A stretch of DNA of 6,931 nt from an uncultured Clostridia bacterium (GCA_944386395.1 CALXAZ010000060.1:1-6931), one strand, 5' to 3'. Shown: positions 1 to 6,536, counted from the first letter of the stretch. Notes: a model not told the origin generated them from the sequence alone. Numbers and translations: made by a program.

Positions 1-606
1 AGATACAAGTGGCACTATTGATGCTTTCCCCGGAATTACTCTATGTCCAAGCTCTTCTGCCATTATGTATCCGTCTCCCGTGGAACCGGTCTTGGGGTAG
101 GAAAGACCACCAGTTGCAAGTACTACAGCTTTACATAATATTTTTTTACCATTCCCTTCAACTGCAATAACCTTTCCATTGGTTACAAGTATTTTGTTTA
201 CACGTATCTGCTCTACCTTTACACCAACTTCTCTCATCCGTTTTCTCAGTACAAAAGTAACATCCGTCGCTTTATCGGAAACAGGAAATACCCTGTTTCC
301 TCTTTCTGTTTTTAGGGGCAACCCAAGCCCAGTAAAATACTCTATTGTTTTTGAGGGTGGGAATATGTTTAATGAGCTATACAAGAATTTCCCATTTCTG
401 GGAGTATTATCTATAACTTCTTTTTCACTACAATTATTTGTTATATTACACCGACCTTTGCCTGTAATATTCAATTTTTTACCTGTAAACCCATTTCTTT
501 CGGCTAACAATACTTTTATACCCCGCTCCGCCGCAGTTATCGCAGCCATCATTCCGGCAGGACCCCCGCCTATAACTACAAGATCACGGGTTATCATATT
601 TTTCAT
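1..606 (-). CDS. HI0933-family NAD(P)/FAD-dependent oxidoreductase (aminoacetone oxidase/BaiN-like), partial
   Basis: N-terminal 202 residues of a flavoprotein; the reading frame is open to the left edge, so the rest of a normally ~400-residue protein lies outside. I translated it directly. Residues 8-22 form a Rossmann beta-alpha start with the FAD dinucleotide motif GGGPAG (13-18). The family signature TGKGRCNITN follows at 48-57, and LATGGLSYPKTGSTGDGY at 163-180 is the second hallmark of the HI0933/YtfP/BaiN family. Family members bind FAD, but the true substrate of most is unknown; 'aminoacetone oxidase' and 'BaiN' are annotation labels, so I name no reaction. The start at 606 overlaps the 3' end of the RpiR gene by 23 bases, indicating translation from the same mRNA; a second in-frame ATG at 597 is possible and neither has a strong Shine-Dalgarno. 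Family assignment is firm, specific function is not. Confidence 0.92.
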   Translation of the reverse strand, partial: MKNMITRDLVVIGGGPAGMMAAITAAERGIKVLLAERNGFTGKKLNITGKGRCNITNNCSEKEVIDNTPRNGKFLYSSLNIFPPSKTIEYFTGLGLPLKTERGNRVFPVSDKATDVTFVLRKRMREVGVKVEQIRVNKILVTNGKVIAVEGNGKKILCKAVVLATGGLSYPKTGSTGDGYIMAEELGHRVIPGKASIVPLVS

Positions 607-1453
607 ATGTGTCATGTTCTTCCCATATAGACTCAAGTACTTTAAAGTTTTCGGTTACTTCTTTTTCTTTTCGCATACCAATCGCAACTATAAGCGCATT
701 TATAAGACTCAGAGGAGCTACAAGAGAATCTACAAACGACGCTATCTCACACGGAGCAAAAAGAGTACAGTTCCCTATCTCTGTTATCGGTGAGCTTGGC
801 GCATCGGTTATCGCTACAAGCCCCGCGTTTCTCGCCCGCGCAAACCTCATCCCGCGCAGCGTTCTCTTAGAATATCTTGGAAATGTTATACCAATCACAA
901 CGTCCTTTTCATTCACCCTGAAAAGATTTTCAAATATGTCGCTTTCATTAGATGAGTCCCCAACAACCGTAACATTATCAAAAATCAAACGAAAGTAAAA
1001 CCCAAGAAATCCGGCAAGAAAAGATGCACTCCGCATCCCCAATATGTATATATGTCTTGCATTTATTATCATATCGACAGCTTGATTAAAGGTATCTCCA
1101 TCCATAGTTTCAAGCGTTCCGCGTATCTTGTCTATGTCATTTTCCATAATACTTTTTGCTACGTTACGACCCCGCAGACGCTCGCTGGTAAGCGCAATCT
1201 TTTGCAAAGACGTGAGCCTAGTGCTTACCATTTCACGAAGTACCTTTTGCATATGAGGATATCCGCTATATCCCAGCTCTGTTGCAAACCTGACAACGGT
1301 AGATTCGCTTACATCGACGGTTTGACCAAGCTTGTTTGCCGTCATAAACGCCGCCTTGTCGTAATGCTCAATTATGAAATCTGCAATCCTTTTTTGTCCT
1401 TTTGAAAAGCTGTCCCTATCATGGGTAAGCTTATACATAAGGTTGTCGCTCAT
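584..1453 (-). CDS. MurR/RpiR family transcriptional regulator
   Basis: 289-residue regulator, the normal family length. The N-terminal HTH_6 domain (about 1-77) has its helix-turn-helix around residues 37-66, including the typical STVVRFATELGYSGYP run. A C-terminal SIS (sugar isomerase) domain (about 125-262) contains YILGMRSASFLA (136-147) and DVVIGITFPRYSKRT (184-198), the usual phosphosugar-binding positions. Relatives bind DNA as dimers or tetramers and respond to phosphorylated sugars such as sugar phosphates or MurNAc-6-P. No sugar transport or catabolic gene lies nearby, so its ligand and targets cannot be inferred. Its ATG overlaps the rluB stop in an ATGA arrangement and is preceded by GGAGG 9 bases upstream, inside rluB, so it is translationally coupled to rluB. 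It then overlaps the flavoprotein gene by 23 bases. Tail residues 266-289 are charged and outside the SIS fold. Confidence 0.93.
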   Translation of the reverse strand: MSDNLMYKLTHDRDSFSKGQKRIADFIIEHYDKAAFMTANKLGQTVDVSESTVVRFATELGYSGYPHMQKVLREMVSTRLTSLQKIALTSERLRGRNVAKSIMENDIDKIRGTLETMDGDTFNQAVDMIINARHIYILGMRSASFLAGFLGFYFRLIFDNVTVVGDSSNESDIFENLFRVNEKDVVIGITFPRYSKRTLRGMRFARARNAGLVAITDAPSSPITEIGNCTLFAPCEIASFVDSLVAPLSLINALIVAIGMRKEKEVTENFKVLESIWEEHDTYEKYDNP

Positions 1454-2190
1454 ATAGATTTTCCTCCATATGGTTTATCTTTTTTTAGTGATTTTATATA
1501 ACGTACCTCGTCCTTACCCATTTCGCGCCACTCTCCGGGTTTCAGCCCACCAAGACCGATCTCTCCTACCCTGTTGCGCTTTAACCGCAGCACTTCCAAT
1601 CCGACCGCATCACACATACGTCTTATCTGACGATTTTTCCCCTCATGGATTATTATTTCCAATGACATCCTATCCGTCCCGGTCTTGAGTACCGTCACCT
1701 TAGGCGGAGAAATATCCTCTCCATCAATTTCATCCACAAGCATAAGCTTATCAATCTTTTTTATATCGGTCCCCCTCACTGTAACACGATAGACCTTTTC
1801 CACTTCTTTGGAAGGATGCGTTATATTCATTGCTACGTCACCATCGTTTGTCATAATGACAAGCCCTTCAGAGTTGAGATCTAGCCTCCCAACCGGATAT
1901 ACCCGCGTTCCACAGCTCTCCACCAGCTCATTAACACTTCTCCTACCACGCTCATCCTTCATGGTCGTGACATATCCTCGCGGTTTATACAAAACTATAT
2001 ATTTCTTTTCCGGAGCGGTTACCAGCACTTCACCGTCTACCGATATTATATCGCTATCTGCGTCAGCACTCTCGCCAAGAGATGCTATCTTTCCATTTAC
2101 TGTAACCACTCCGGCTTCTATCAGCTTTTCCGCCGTTCTTCGTGATGCAACTCCATATCGTGATAATATTTTTTGCAAGCGTTCTTTCAT
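1450..2190 (-). CDS. rluB: 23S rRNA pseudouridine synthase, RluB/RsuA family
   Basis: Isomerises a specific uridine in large-subunit rRNA to pseudouridine. Starting at MKERLQ the protein has 246 residues, normal for RluB. An S4 RNA-binding domain occupies about 1-60 (MKERLQKILSRYGVASRR start, GVVTVNG). The catalytic domain carries the family motif GRLDLNSEGL with catalytic Asp at residue 104, then the conserved HEGKNRQIRRM near 182-192. RsuA (16S) and RluE/RluF are the alternatives; the S4 domain and the Firmicute context beside scpAB and a D,D-carboxypeptidase favour RluB, as in Bacillus subtilis. An in-frame ATG at 2202 would add MRKI, but the GGGG preceding it leaves only one base of spacing, and family proteins begin at MKERLQ, so I chose 2190. 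First gene of its unit: promoter at 2226-2254, followed by the coupled RpiR gene. Confidence 0.93.
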   Translation of the reverse strand: MKERLQKILSRYGVASRRTAEKLIEAGVVTVNGKIASLGESADADSDIISVDGEVLVTAPEKKYIVLYKPRGYVTTMKDERGRRSVNELVESCGTRVYPVGRLDLNSEGLVIMTNDGDVAMNITHPSKEVEKVYRVTVRGTDIKKIDKLMLVDEIDGEDISPPKVTVLKTGTDRMSLEIIIHEGKNRQIRRMCDAVGLEVLRLKRNRVGEIGLGGLKPGEWREMGKDEVRYIKSLKKDKPYGGKSI

Positions 2191-2225
2191 TATTTTTCTC
2201 ATACCCCTTTTTTCAGTTCAGACAC

Positions 2226-2254
2226 ATTATAGCAGAGAGGAGAAAAATAAACAA
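2226..2254 (-). promoter_or_regulatory. Predicted sigma-A promoter of the rluB-rpiR-flavoprotein unit
   Basis: Read on the minus strand, TTGTTT (2254-2249) is followed by exactly 17 bases and then a perfect TATAAT (2231-2226). Transcription would start near 2219, giving a leader of about 30 bases before the rluB ATG at 2190. It lies in the 134-base gap after dacF, so rluB and the genes after it can be expressed independently of the scp operon. The -35 matches only 3 of 6 positions; the -10 and spacing are ideal. Confidence 0.7.
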
Positions 2255-2324
2255 CATCTTATGCAAAATATCAGCAATTTTAATAAGATTTTTCTTTAAT
2301 CTTTTTTATTAATCATATTTTATT

Positions 2325-3362
2325 TTAGTTTTTGCCAAAAAACAGCGGCACCCTGCACAGCTCTCTATCCGAAAGAAATACTGCAAGTTCTCCAGCTTTT
2401 TCATTCATTTTCATCTCGTTATAAATAAATTTGGGCAGATATATCACCGTTTCCAGCTCATTTAGTTCACTTTCTTTTAGCCCAAAGCAGATATCATCAT
2501 TGATAAATACTGGTATGCATGTATTAGTTCCTGCAACTGGGATCTCTGTTAGAATCTCTCCTTTGGAATACAACTTATGAACTGGATATTCCTTTATCGC
2601 TGCTTCATGCAACAGAGTATGATCTCTCCAGTCATTTGGATCTGACAGGGTAACCACAATAATCTCTCTCCCGTCTCTTAATACTGAAGATACAAGGCAT
2701 CTTCCAGATTTCATCGTATACCCCGTTTTTATTCCAGTCGCACCGTCAATGCGCGAAAGCAATTTATTGTGATTTGTCATATATCTTCCAGCAAAGGTTC
2801 CATTTTTTGTGCCAACAAACTTTCGAAACTCTCCATTTTTCATTGCATTATATGCAAGTAGCGCCATATCCTCAGCAGTGGAATAGTGCCCCTCTTCGTC
2901 CAGCCCGTTTGGATTTTTGAAAGAAGATCCACGCATTCCAATTTCAGCTGCTTTTTCATTCATCTTCTGGATAAACCGCTCCTTGCCTCCGTCAATACTA
3001 CATGCAAGCGCCAGTGCAGCATCATTCCCAGACGTCATCATCAAACCATACAAAAGATCTTTCACCTTAACTTTTTCTCCGGGTTTTAGGTACATTGAAG
3101 ATCCCTCTGCCATATGCTCCTGAGTAATAGTTACAACATGTTCCATATCCATATTTTCTATTGCCACAAGAGCAGTCATTATCTTTGTCGTGCTGGCAAT
3201 AGTCATTTGCTGATTGCCGTTTTTAGAATATATAATCCTGCCCGTGGAGCAATCTAAAACTGCAACAGCTTTTGCAGATGTCTCGGGGAAAACGGCAAAA
3301 GCCGTAAAGTTATATATGAACATCACTGTCAAAATTGCAAAGCTAAATATTTTTTTTAACAT
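2325..3362 (-). CDS. Serine-type D-Ala-D-Ala carboxypeptidase (penicillin-binding protein, DacB/DacF-like)
   Basis: Removes the terminal D-alanine from peptidoglycan pentapeptides outside the membrane, limiting cross-linking. Using the ATG at 3362 the protein has 345 residues. Residues 1-23 form a signal peptide (KK, hydrophobic stretch, AFA cleavage region). All three active-site motifs of peptidase S11 are intact: SxxK as S57-T-T-K60, SGN at 111-113 and KTG at 212-214. Residues from about 260 are a smaller, less conserved C-terminal domain as in PBP5. A 5-codon longer start (3377) exists, but SD-like GGTGGTG sits 5 bases before 3362 and nothing suitable precedes 3377. It follows gerW and precedes rluB; in Bacillus subtilis the sporulation enzyme dacB sits between scpAB and rluB, suggesting a spore-cortex role, but a vegetative DacA/DacF role is not excluded. 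A hairpin covers its RBS. Confidence 0.92.
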   Translation of the reverse strand: MLKKIFSFAILTVMFIYNFTAFAVFPETSAKAVAVLDCSTGRIIYSKNGNQQMTIASTTKIMTALVAIENMDMEHVVTITQEHMAEGSSMYLKPGEKVKVKDLLYGLMMTSGNDAALALACSIDGGKERFIQKMNEKAAEIGMRGSSFKNPNGLDEEGHYSTAEDMALLAYNAMKNGEFRKFVGTKNGTFAGRYMTNHNKLLSRIDGATGIKTGYTMKSGRCLVSSVLRDGREIIVVTLSDPNDWRDHTLLHEAAIKEYPVHKLYSKGEILTEIPVAGTNTCIPVFINDDICFGLKESELNELETVIYLPKFIYNEMKMNEKAGELAVFLSDRELCRVPLFFGKN

Positions 3363-3400
3363 AAAAACACCACCCATCCTATTATGGTACGGGTGGCGTT
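3363..3400 (-). promoter_or_regulatory. Terminator-like hairpin covering the dacF/dacB ribosome binding site
   Basis: On the minus strand AACGCCACCC (3400-3391) pairs with GGGTGGTGTT (3375-3366): ten base pairs with one G-U and a 15-base loop. Three further T residues follow, making TTTTT directly before the ATG at 3362. The descending arm contains the SD-like GGTGGTG (3374-3368). The shape fits either an intrinsic terminator between gerW and the carboxypeptidase (leaky or conditional) or a stem that hides the RBS. No convincing promoter lies between this stem and the gene. Confidence 0.55.
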
Positions 3401-3438
3401 ATTTATCGCAGGAAGTATATTCTATTTTTTAAATTTCT

Positions 3439-3861
3439 TCACTGCTCGTCAGTTTCCTCAACATTAGAAGCAAAAGAATTCTCGTTCTCCTCATTTTTCC
3501 CCTTTGAAGAAAACATATCCGCAATCTTATCTACAATTTCCGGTACACGCTCAACCATTCTGTCAACAGTAGTACCTGCCGGCGGACTTACTGGAAGCAT
3601 TTTTACATTTCCGTTTGAAACTATCAGAAATGCTACAGGTGTAATATTGATACCGGCACCGCCGCCGCCGCCAAAATTACCAGGGGTTTTGCTTCCAAAT
3701 TCCGATCCTCCAGTTCCAAATCCCATTGCAAGCTTTGACACAGGAATTATTGTCGTTCCGTCCTGCGTTGTTATCGTATCCCCAATTATTGTGTTTACAT
3801 CTACCATTTCTTTGATCTTTTGTAGGGTCACAGACATGATATCAGCAATTGGCCTTTCCAT
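3439..3861 (-). CDS. ytfJ: GerW family sporulation protein (YtfJ)
   Basis: 140-residue protein of the GerW/YtfJ family, found in spore-forming Firmicutes; in Bacillus subtilis ytfJ is expressed in the forespore. The molecular activity is not established. The diagnostic core is present: PIADIMSVTLQKIKEMVDVN (4-23), IGDTITTQDGTTIIPVSKLAMGFGTGGSEF (26-55), a glycine run (64-68) and ITPVAFLIVSNGNVKMLPV (73-91). No signal peptide or membrane span is visible. Residues 119-140 are a charged acidic tail of low complexity. The start is supported by AGGCGGTG six bases upstream of the ATG and by alignment with the usual family N-terminus. It overlaps the preceding DUF2953 gene by 20 bases, so the two are probably translationally coupled. 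This gene is the clearest indication that the host forms endospores. Confidence 0.93.
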   Translation of the reverse strand: MERPIADIMSVTLQKIKEMVDVNTIIGDTITTQDGTTIIPVSKLAMGFGTGGSEFGSKTPGNFGGGGGAGINITPVAFLIVSNGNVKMLPVSPPAGTTVDRMVERVPEIVDKIADMFSSKGKNEENENSFASNVEETDEQ

Positions 3862-4450
3862 GTTTTACACCGCCTTTTTCCTTAATTATTCTAATAAGCA
3901 GACTTTCTGCAAATTTTATTCCAATAAATATTATCTGCCAAATGGCGATATTTATTTCTGTTTCAAAAAAAATACCGGGTCTTTCTCCTGTAAAATCAAA
4001 ATATACTCCGATACCATATTTTTTTACATTTCGGCTGCTCTCTAAAAATGCAGCAGCTGTGCCTGCCATAGCACAGACCTCTCCATATACCTCAGCAGTT
4101 TTTGCAGGATCTTCCCTGAACGCAGAAACAAACTCAATCTGTATATTTTTAACTCTAATATACCCCAAAAAATCTCCTATAGCTTCCTTTGCTGGTCGAT
4201 ATATTTTCTTGAACCCATCCAGATCCCCCATCCGCTTTTTGTGGGATTCTTTTTTTAAAACTTTGCTCACAGTCTCCTCTTTCGAGGATTTCTTACGCTT
4301 TTTTTTCGCGGGGTATATTTTTATTTTAACAAATGCGAATTTCAGCCAAAGCTCAAATCCAACCTCCGAATACTTTGCACAAATACCTACCCTGACAAAT
4401 CCAATCAAAGCCATTATCGCAAGGACAGCTGCTATTATTTTCAACGCCAT
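3842..4450 (-). CDS. DUF2953 domain-containing membrane-anchored protein
   Basis: 202-residue protein of unknown function. It begins with a hydrophobic segment (about 3-20), then a beta-rich stretch (AKYSEVGFELWLKFAFVKIKIYP, about 25-47) typical of DUF2953, a strongly basic linker rich in Lys (49-73), and a C-terminal part including IQIEFVSAFREDPAKTAEVYGEVCAMAG (about 103-130) and IGVYFDFTGERPGIFFETEINIAIWQII (about 147-174). Family members sit just before gerW/ytfJ in many Clostridia, as here, so a sporulation link is plausible but only by context. Start choice is uncertain: GGAGG (4456-4452) is only one base from the ATG at 4450 but seven bases from an in-frame TTG at 4444, which would remove two residues. 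It begins 15 bases after scpB and overlaps gerW by 20 bases. Confidence 0.85.
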   Translation of the reverse strand: MALKIIAAVLAIMALIGFVRVGICAKYSEVGFELWLKFAFVKIKIYPAKKKRKKSSKEETVSKVLKKESHKKRMGDLDGFKKIYRPAKEAIGDFLGYIRVKNIQIEFVSAFREDPAKTAEVYGEVCAMAGTAAAFLESSRNVKKYGIGVYFDFTGERPGIFFETEINIAIWQIIFIGIKFAESLLIRIIKEKGGVKHGKANC

Positions 4451-4465
4451 CCCTCCATTTCGGCA

Positions 4466-5035
4466 TCAATCATTCGTTTCTTCTTTTTCTTTGTACATGG
4501 ATACTTGCCCATATATTTCACTTTCAAGTTCTCCAAGCTCTGGCAGCTGCTCTAACGAAGATATCCCAAATGTTCTCAAAAAAGCCGAAGTAGTCCGAAA
4601 AAGCCTAGGTCTGCCCGGCACATCAAGATACCCACAGTCCTCTATAAGCCCACGTTCCGCAAGCACTCCCACAGTATTCGAGCTGTCTACACCCCGTATC
4701 TGCTCTATAAAAGCTCTTGTAACTGGCTGATAATAGGCTATAAGTGAAAGCACTTCCATTGCTGCGCGTGACATCTGGGGAGGTTTTCTTTTTTCGAGCG
4801 CAAGACGTATTTTTGAAGCATACTCAGGAGCAGATGTCATTTGATATGTTTTTTCAAGCTTTGCAATACGTATGCCCCTCCGCTCAAACCGGAACTTATC
4901 CGCAAGCTTGTCTATCACACTCTCCGCTGTTATCTCATCCATCTCTAAAGCTGCTGCTATGCGCTTTAGCCCGACAGGCTCTCCCGCCGAAAAAAGTATT
5001 CCCTCTATAATACCTTCAATTTCTCTATTTTCCAT
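4466..5035 (-). CDS. scpB: SMC-Scp complex subunit ScpB
   Basis: ScpB dimerises and binds ScpA, which bridges the Smc heads; the complex compacts and segregates chromosomes. The 189-residue protein has the expected two winged-helix domains: about 1-78 (IIEGILFSAGEPVGLKRIAA near the start) and about 86-160. The second carries the family core MSRAAMEVLSLIAYYQPVTRAFIEQIRGV (88-116), then LAERGLIEDCGYLDVPGRPRLFRTTSAFLRTFGISSLEQLP. The tail is short and acidic. I chose the ATG at 5035 because GGAG lies six bases upstream; an in-frame ATG at 5047 lacks any Shine-Dalgarno. The start overlaps the end of scpA by 11 bases, so translation is probably coupled to scpA. The gene is complete with all core motifs, in contrast to the interrupted scpA beside it. 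Confidence 0.95.
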   Translation of the reverse strand: MENREIEGIIEGILFSAGEPVGLKRIAAALEMDEITAESVIDKLADKFRFERRGIRIAKLEKTYQMTSAPEYASKIRLALEKRKPPQMSRAAMEVLSLIAYYQPVTRAFIEQIRGVDSSNTVGVLAERGLIEDCGYLDVPGRPRLFRTTSAFLRTFGISSLEQLPELGELESEIYGQVSMYKEKEETND

Positions 5036-5477
5036 TATCTTCTCCATTGCGGTGGAATATAATCAAAATATCATCTTTTTCTGCCTCGGTAGAAATATTT
5101 TCCTCCCGGCAAAGTTCGAGCACTGCCAAAAACACAGCAACAAGCTCAGACCGAGAGCTACAACCCTCAAACATCTCCGAAAATCGACATACCGGTTGAA
5201 AGAAAAAACGTTGTCTCAGCTCTTTAATTTTTATGTCAACTGGAAATGCCTCATGCGCCACTATATTTTTAAAAGAAGACACCGGCGGTGGCAGTTTTCT
5301 TTTTGTTCTTTCAAGAATAGCCGCCATTGCATGAATAAGTTCCCCCACCTCATGCTTTCTGGTGTACTCACCATTGCTTTCAACACGTTCCGGCTGCTTT
5401 ATGTATATGTTTCTTCCGGTCTCAGAACGAGATTGCAAAAATTCTGCCCCCTGCTGCATCCGACGGTACTCCTCCAT
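5025..5477 (-). CDS. scpA: ScpA C-terminal fragment (after the frameshift)
   Basis: 150-residue frame carrying the linker and the C-terminal winged helix of ScpA (FSEMFEGCSSRSELVAVFLAVLELC at about 99-123). The ScpA-like reading continues upstream of the first ATG (KLIKSLEERSQ), and no good Shine-Dalgarno precedes that ATG, so it does not look like an independent gene. It overlaps the scpB start. Confidence 0.75.
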   Translation of the reverse strand: MEEYRRMQQGAEFLQSRSETGRNIYIKQPERVESNGEYTRKHEVGELIHAMAAILERTKRKLPPPVSSFKNIVAHEAFPVDIKIKELRQRFFFQPVCRFSEMFEGCSSRSELVAVFLAVLELCREENISTEAEKDDILIIFHRNGEDNGK

Positions 5478-5503
5478 CTGGCTACGCTCTTCAAGGGACT
5501 TTA

Positions 5504-5800
5504 TCAGCTTTCCATCTCAGCTTTTGTCTCTTCATCATCTATAGACAGAAGCATTCTCGTTTTTATGTAAACCAAATGAGCCGCCATCGCAACAAAGTCA
5601 CTTGCTATTTCAAGATCCATCGCCTCGTAACGCCGAAGATATTCCATGTACTGATCAAGTATAAGTGAAATTTGTATGTCTCTTATCGATATTTTGTTTT
5701 TGGAAAGCAGATGCAATATCAGATCGAGCGGACCCTCAAAATCGTCATACTCTTCCCTATTTTTTATTACCCTTTCAAGATGAAATGTAGGAGCCTCCAT
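5504..5800 (-). CDS. scpA: ScpA N-terminal fragment (before the frameshift)
   Basis: 98 residues as the sequence stands. It contains the Smc-head-binding helical bundle of ScpA: FEGPLDLILHLLSKNKISIRDIQISLILDQYMEYL, then DLEIASDFVAMAAHLVYIKTRMLL and an acidic stretch. Only the last codon, AGC, precedes the premature TGA. It begins 21 bases after the protease gene. If the frameshift is real, this fragment lacks the C-terminal winged helix and would not close the Smc ring. Confidence 0.8.
   Translation of the reverse strand: MEAPTFHLERVIKNREEYDDFEGPLDLILHLLSKNKISIRDIQISLILDQYMEYLRRYEAMDLEIASDFVAMAAHLVYIKTRMLLSIDDEETKAEMES
5507..5513 (-). other. Frameshift point in scpA
   Basis: Minus-strand GGAAAGC. 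Reading GAA-AGC gives an immediate TGA-TAA double stop; reading GAA-AAG with one added A restores ScpA through CTG-ATA-AAG. The lesion is therefore best described as one missing base in or next to the AAA run. Confidence 0.75.
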
Positions 5801-5821
5801 ATTACCATTCCCTTTGCATAT

Positions 5822-6484
5822 TTAGATAAGCTCCGAAATCAGTTCGAACGGAGCGGCAGCAGCACTCCATATCCATTCAAGGATAGTAGCCCTTGCTCCG
5901 ACAAGAGCCGTATCCAGCACCCCACTATACAATATCAGCACAAGCAATAGCATCCCATATTTTTCAAATCTAAGCACGTTATAATAAATCCTATCCGGAA
6001 AAAGGGCAAGCAGCATTTTTGAACCATCCAATGGAGAGATAGGTATAAGATTAAAAAAACCGAGTCCTATGCTCACTACAGCTGTATATAGCAAAAGCCG
6101 GTAAATAACAACAGTAGCTTCATTAAAAAGTGCAAAGGAGAATATTCCCTCCATCAGAAAAAGAGCCAAAAATGCCAACAAAAAATTAGAAACAGGTCCG
6201 GCAAGCGCTGTAATTGCCATCCCCTTTTTAGGATTACTGAAATATCTCATATCCACTGGTACCGGTTTAGCCCACCCAAACCCCAGCAAAATGAGCATTA
6301 TAAGACCTATAACGTCTATATGCCGCACAGGATTCAGGCTGAGCCTTCCAGACATCTTTGCTGTAGGGTCGCCCAGCTTATATGCCACAAGACCATGGGC
6401 ACACTCATGAACTGTTATACATATAAGCGCTGCCGGAATAAAATAAAAATTTATTCCTCCAAATAAATTAGAAAGAAAATCCAA
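5822..6484 (-). CDS. Site-2 protease family (M50) intramembrane zinc metallopeptidase
   Basis: 220-residue polytopic protease of the small single-domain M50 group (YwhC-like), which cleaves peptides within the membrane. The zinc motif HExxH is H26-E-C-A-H30 in the first membrane span. GPVSN follows at 96-100, and the third ligand lies in NLIPISPLDG with Asp at 153. GRLSLNPVRHIDVIG (46-60) and GFGWAKPVPVD (68-78) are typical of this subgroup. About six hydrophobic segments are seen (about 11-33, 57-72, 88-112, 124-150, 176-195 and a weaker C-terminal one). There is no PDZ domain, unlike RseP or SpoIVFB relatives with CBS domains. Substrate unknown. The start is TTG: a strong AAAGGAGA lies eight bases upstream and no ATG fits. 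First gene of the scp operon; scpA starts 21 bases after it. Confidence 0.92.
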   Translation of the reverse strand: MDFLSNLFGGINFYFIPAALICITVHECAHGLVAYKLGDPTAKMSGRLSLNPVRHIDVIGLIMLILLGFGWAKPVPVDMRYFSNPKKGMAITALAGPVSNFLLAFLALFLMEGIFSFALFNEATVVIYRLLLYTAVVSIGLGFFNLIPISPLDGSKMLLALFPDRIYYNVLRFEKYGMLLLVLILYSGVLDTALVGARATILEWIWSAAAAPFELISELI

Positions 6485-6491
6485 TATATCT

Positions 6492-6499
6492 TCTCCTTT
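6492..6499 (-). promoter_or_regulatory. Ribosome binding site deciding the TTG start of the M50 protease
   Basis: Minus-strand AAAGGAGA; its GGAG core ends eight bases before TTG at 6484. It is the best Shine-Dalgarno in the intergenic region and fixes the non-ATG start. Confidence 0.8.
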
Positions 6500-6508
6500 T
6501 ATGCTGCT

Positions 6509-6536
6509 ATTATACAGTATAACATTTTTCTTTAAA
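6509..6536 (-). promoter_or_regulatory. Predicted sigma-A promoter of the protease-scpAB-gerW operon
   Basis: On the minus strand TTTAAA (6536-6531, 4 of 6 to TTGACA) is followed by 16 bases and a perfect TATAAT (6514-6509). An overlapping alternative -10, TATACT (6521-6516), is preceded by TGT and so forms an extended -10. Either gives a leader of only about 20-25 bases before the TTG start. It faces away from the plus-strand promoter at 6600-6628. Confidence 0.6.

Larger units (their letters stand above)
5025..5800 (-). pseudogene. scpA: Segregation and condensation protein A (scpA), interrupted by a -1 frameshift
   Basis: ScpA is the kleisin subunit that links the two Smc heads and recruits ScpB. 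Two adjacent frames together encode one normal-length ScpA: joining them by a -1 shift at about 5507-5511 gives 258 residues. N-terminal part: residues 1-97 with the family start EYDDFEGPLDLILHLLSKNKISIRDI. The join reads ...AEMEKLIKSLEERSQMEEYRRM..., a continuous ScpA helix. C-terminal part: the winged helix with FSEMFEGCSSRSELVAVFLAVLELCREENI. As given, frame one ends at TGA-TAA just after GAA-AGC. Restoring one A to the AAA run repairs the frame. There is no canonical X-XXY-YYZ slippery site. Because ScpA is usually important and scpB is intact, a sequencing or assembly error is likelier than real loss, but a genuine mutation cannot be excluded. Start: AAAGGG nine bases before the ATG. Confidence 0.88.

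Noticed and set aside
179..793. Plus-strand open frame of about 200 codons
   Set aside because: It lies antisense over the flavoprotein and RpiR genes, both with clear family motifs, and its translation has no recognisable domain. The other long plus-strand frames up to 5950 are likewise antisense shadows.
2282..2310. AAGATT/AATCTT hairpin after the carboxypeptidase gene as a terminator
   Set aside because: The stem is only six AT-rich pairs, and the T-run follows on the plus strand, where no gene ends. On the minus strand no T-run follows the stem.
3401..3440. Dedicated promoter (sigma-A or sigma-E) for the carboxypeptidase gene
   Set aside because: GAATATA and GATAAAT resemble parts of a sigma-E promoter, but the spacing is about eight bases, too short, and no sigma-A pair with 16-18 spacing fits.
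3659..3672. (GCC)n trinucleotide repeat
   Set aside because: It simply encodes the conserved glycine run of GerW; four to five units in frame need no special explanation.
5505..5515. Programmed -1 ribosomal frameshift in scpA
   Set aside because: No X-XXY-YYZ heptamer in the zero frame and no obvious SD-like stimulator; an indel explains the sequence more simply.
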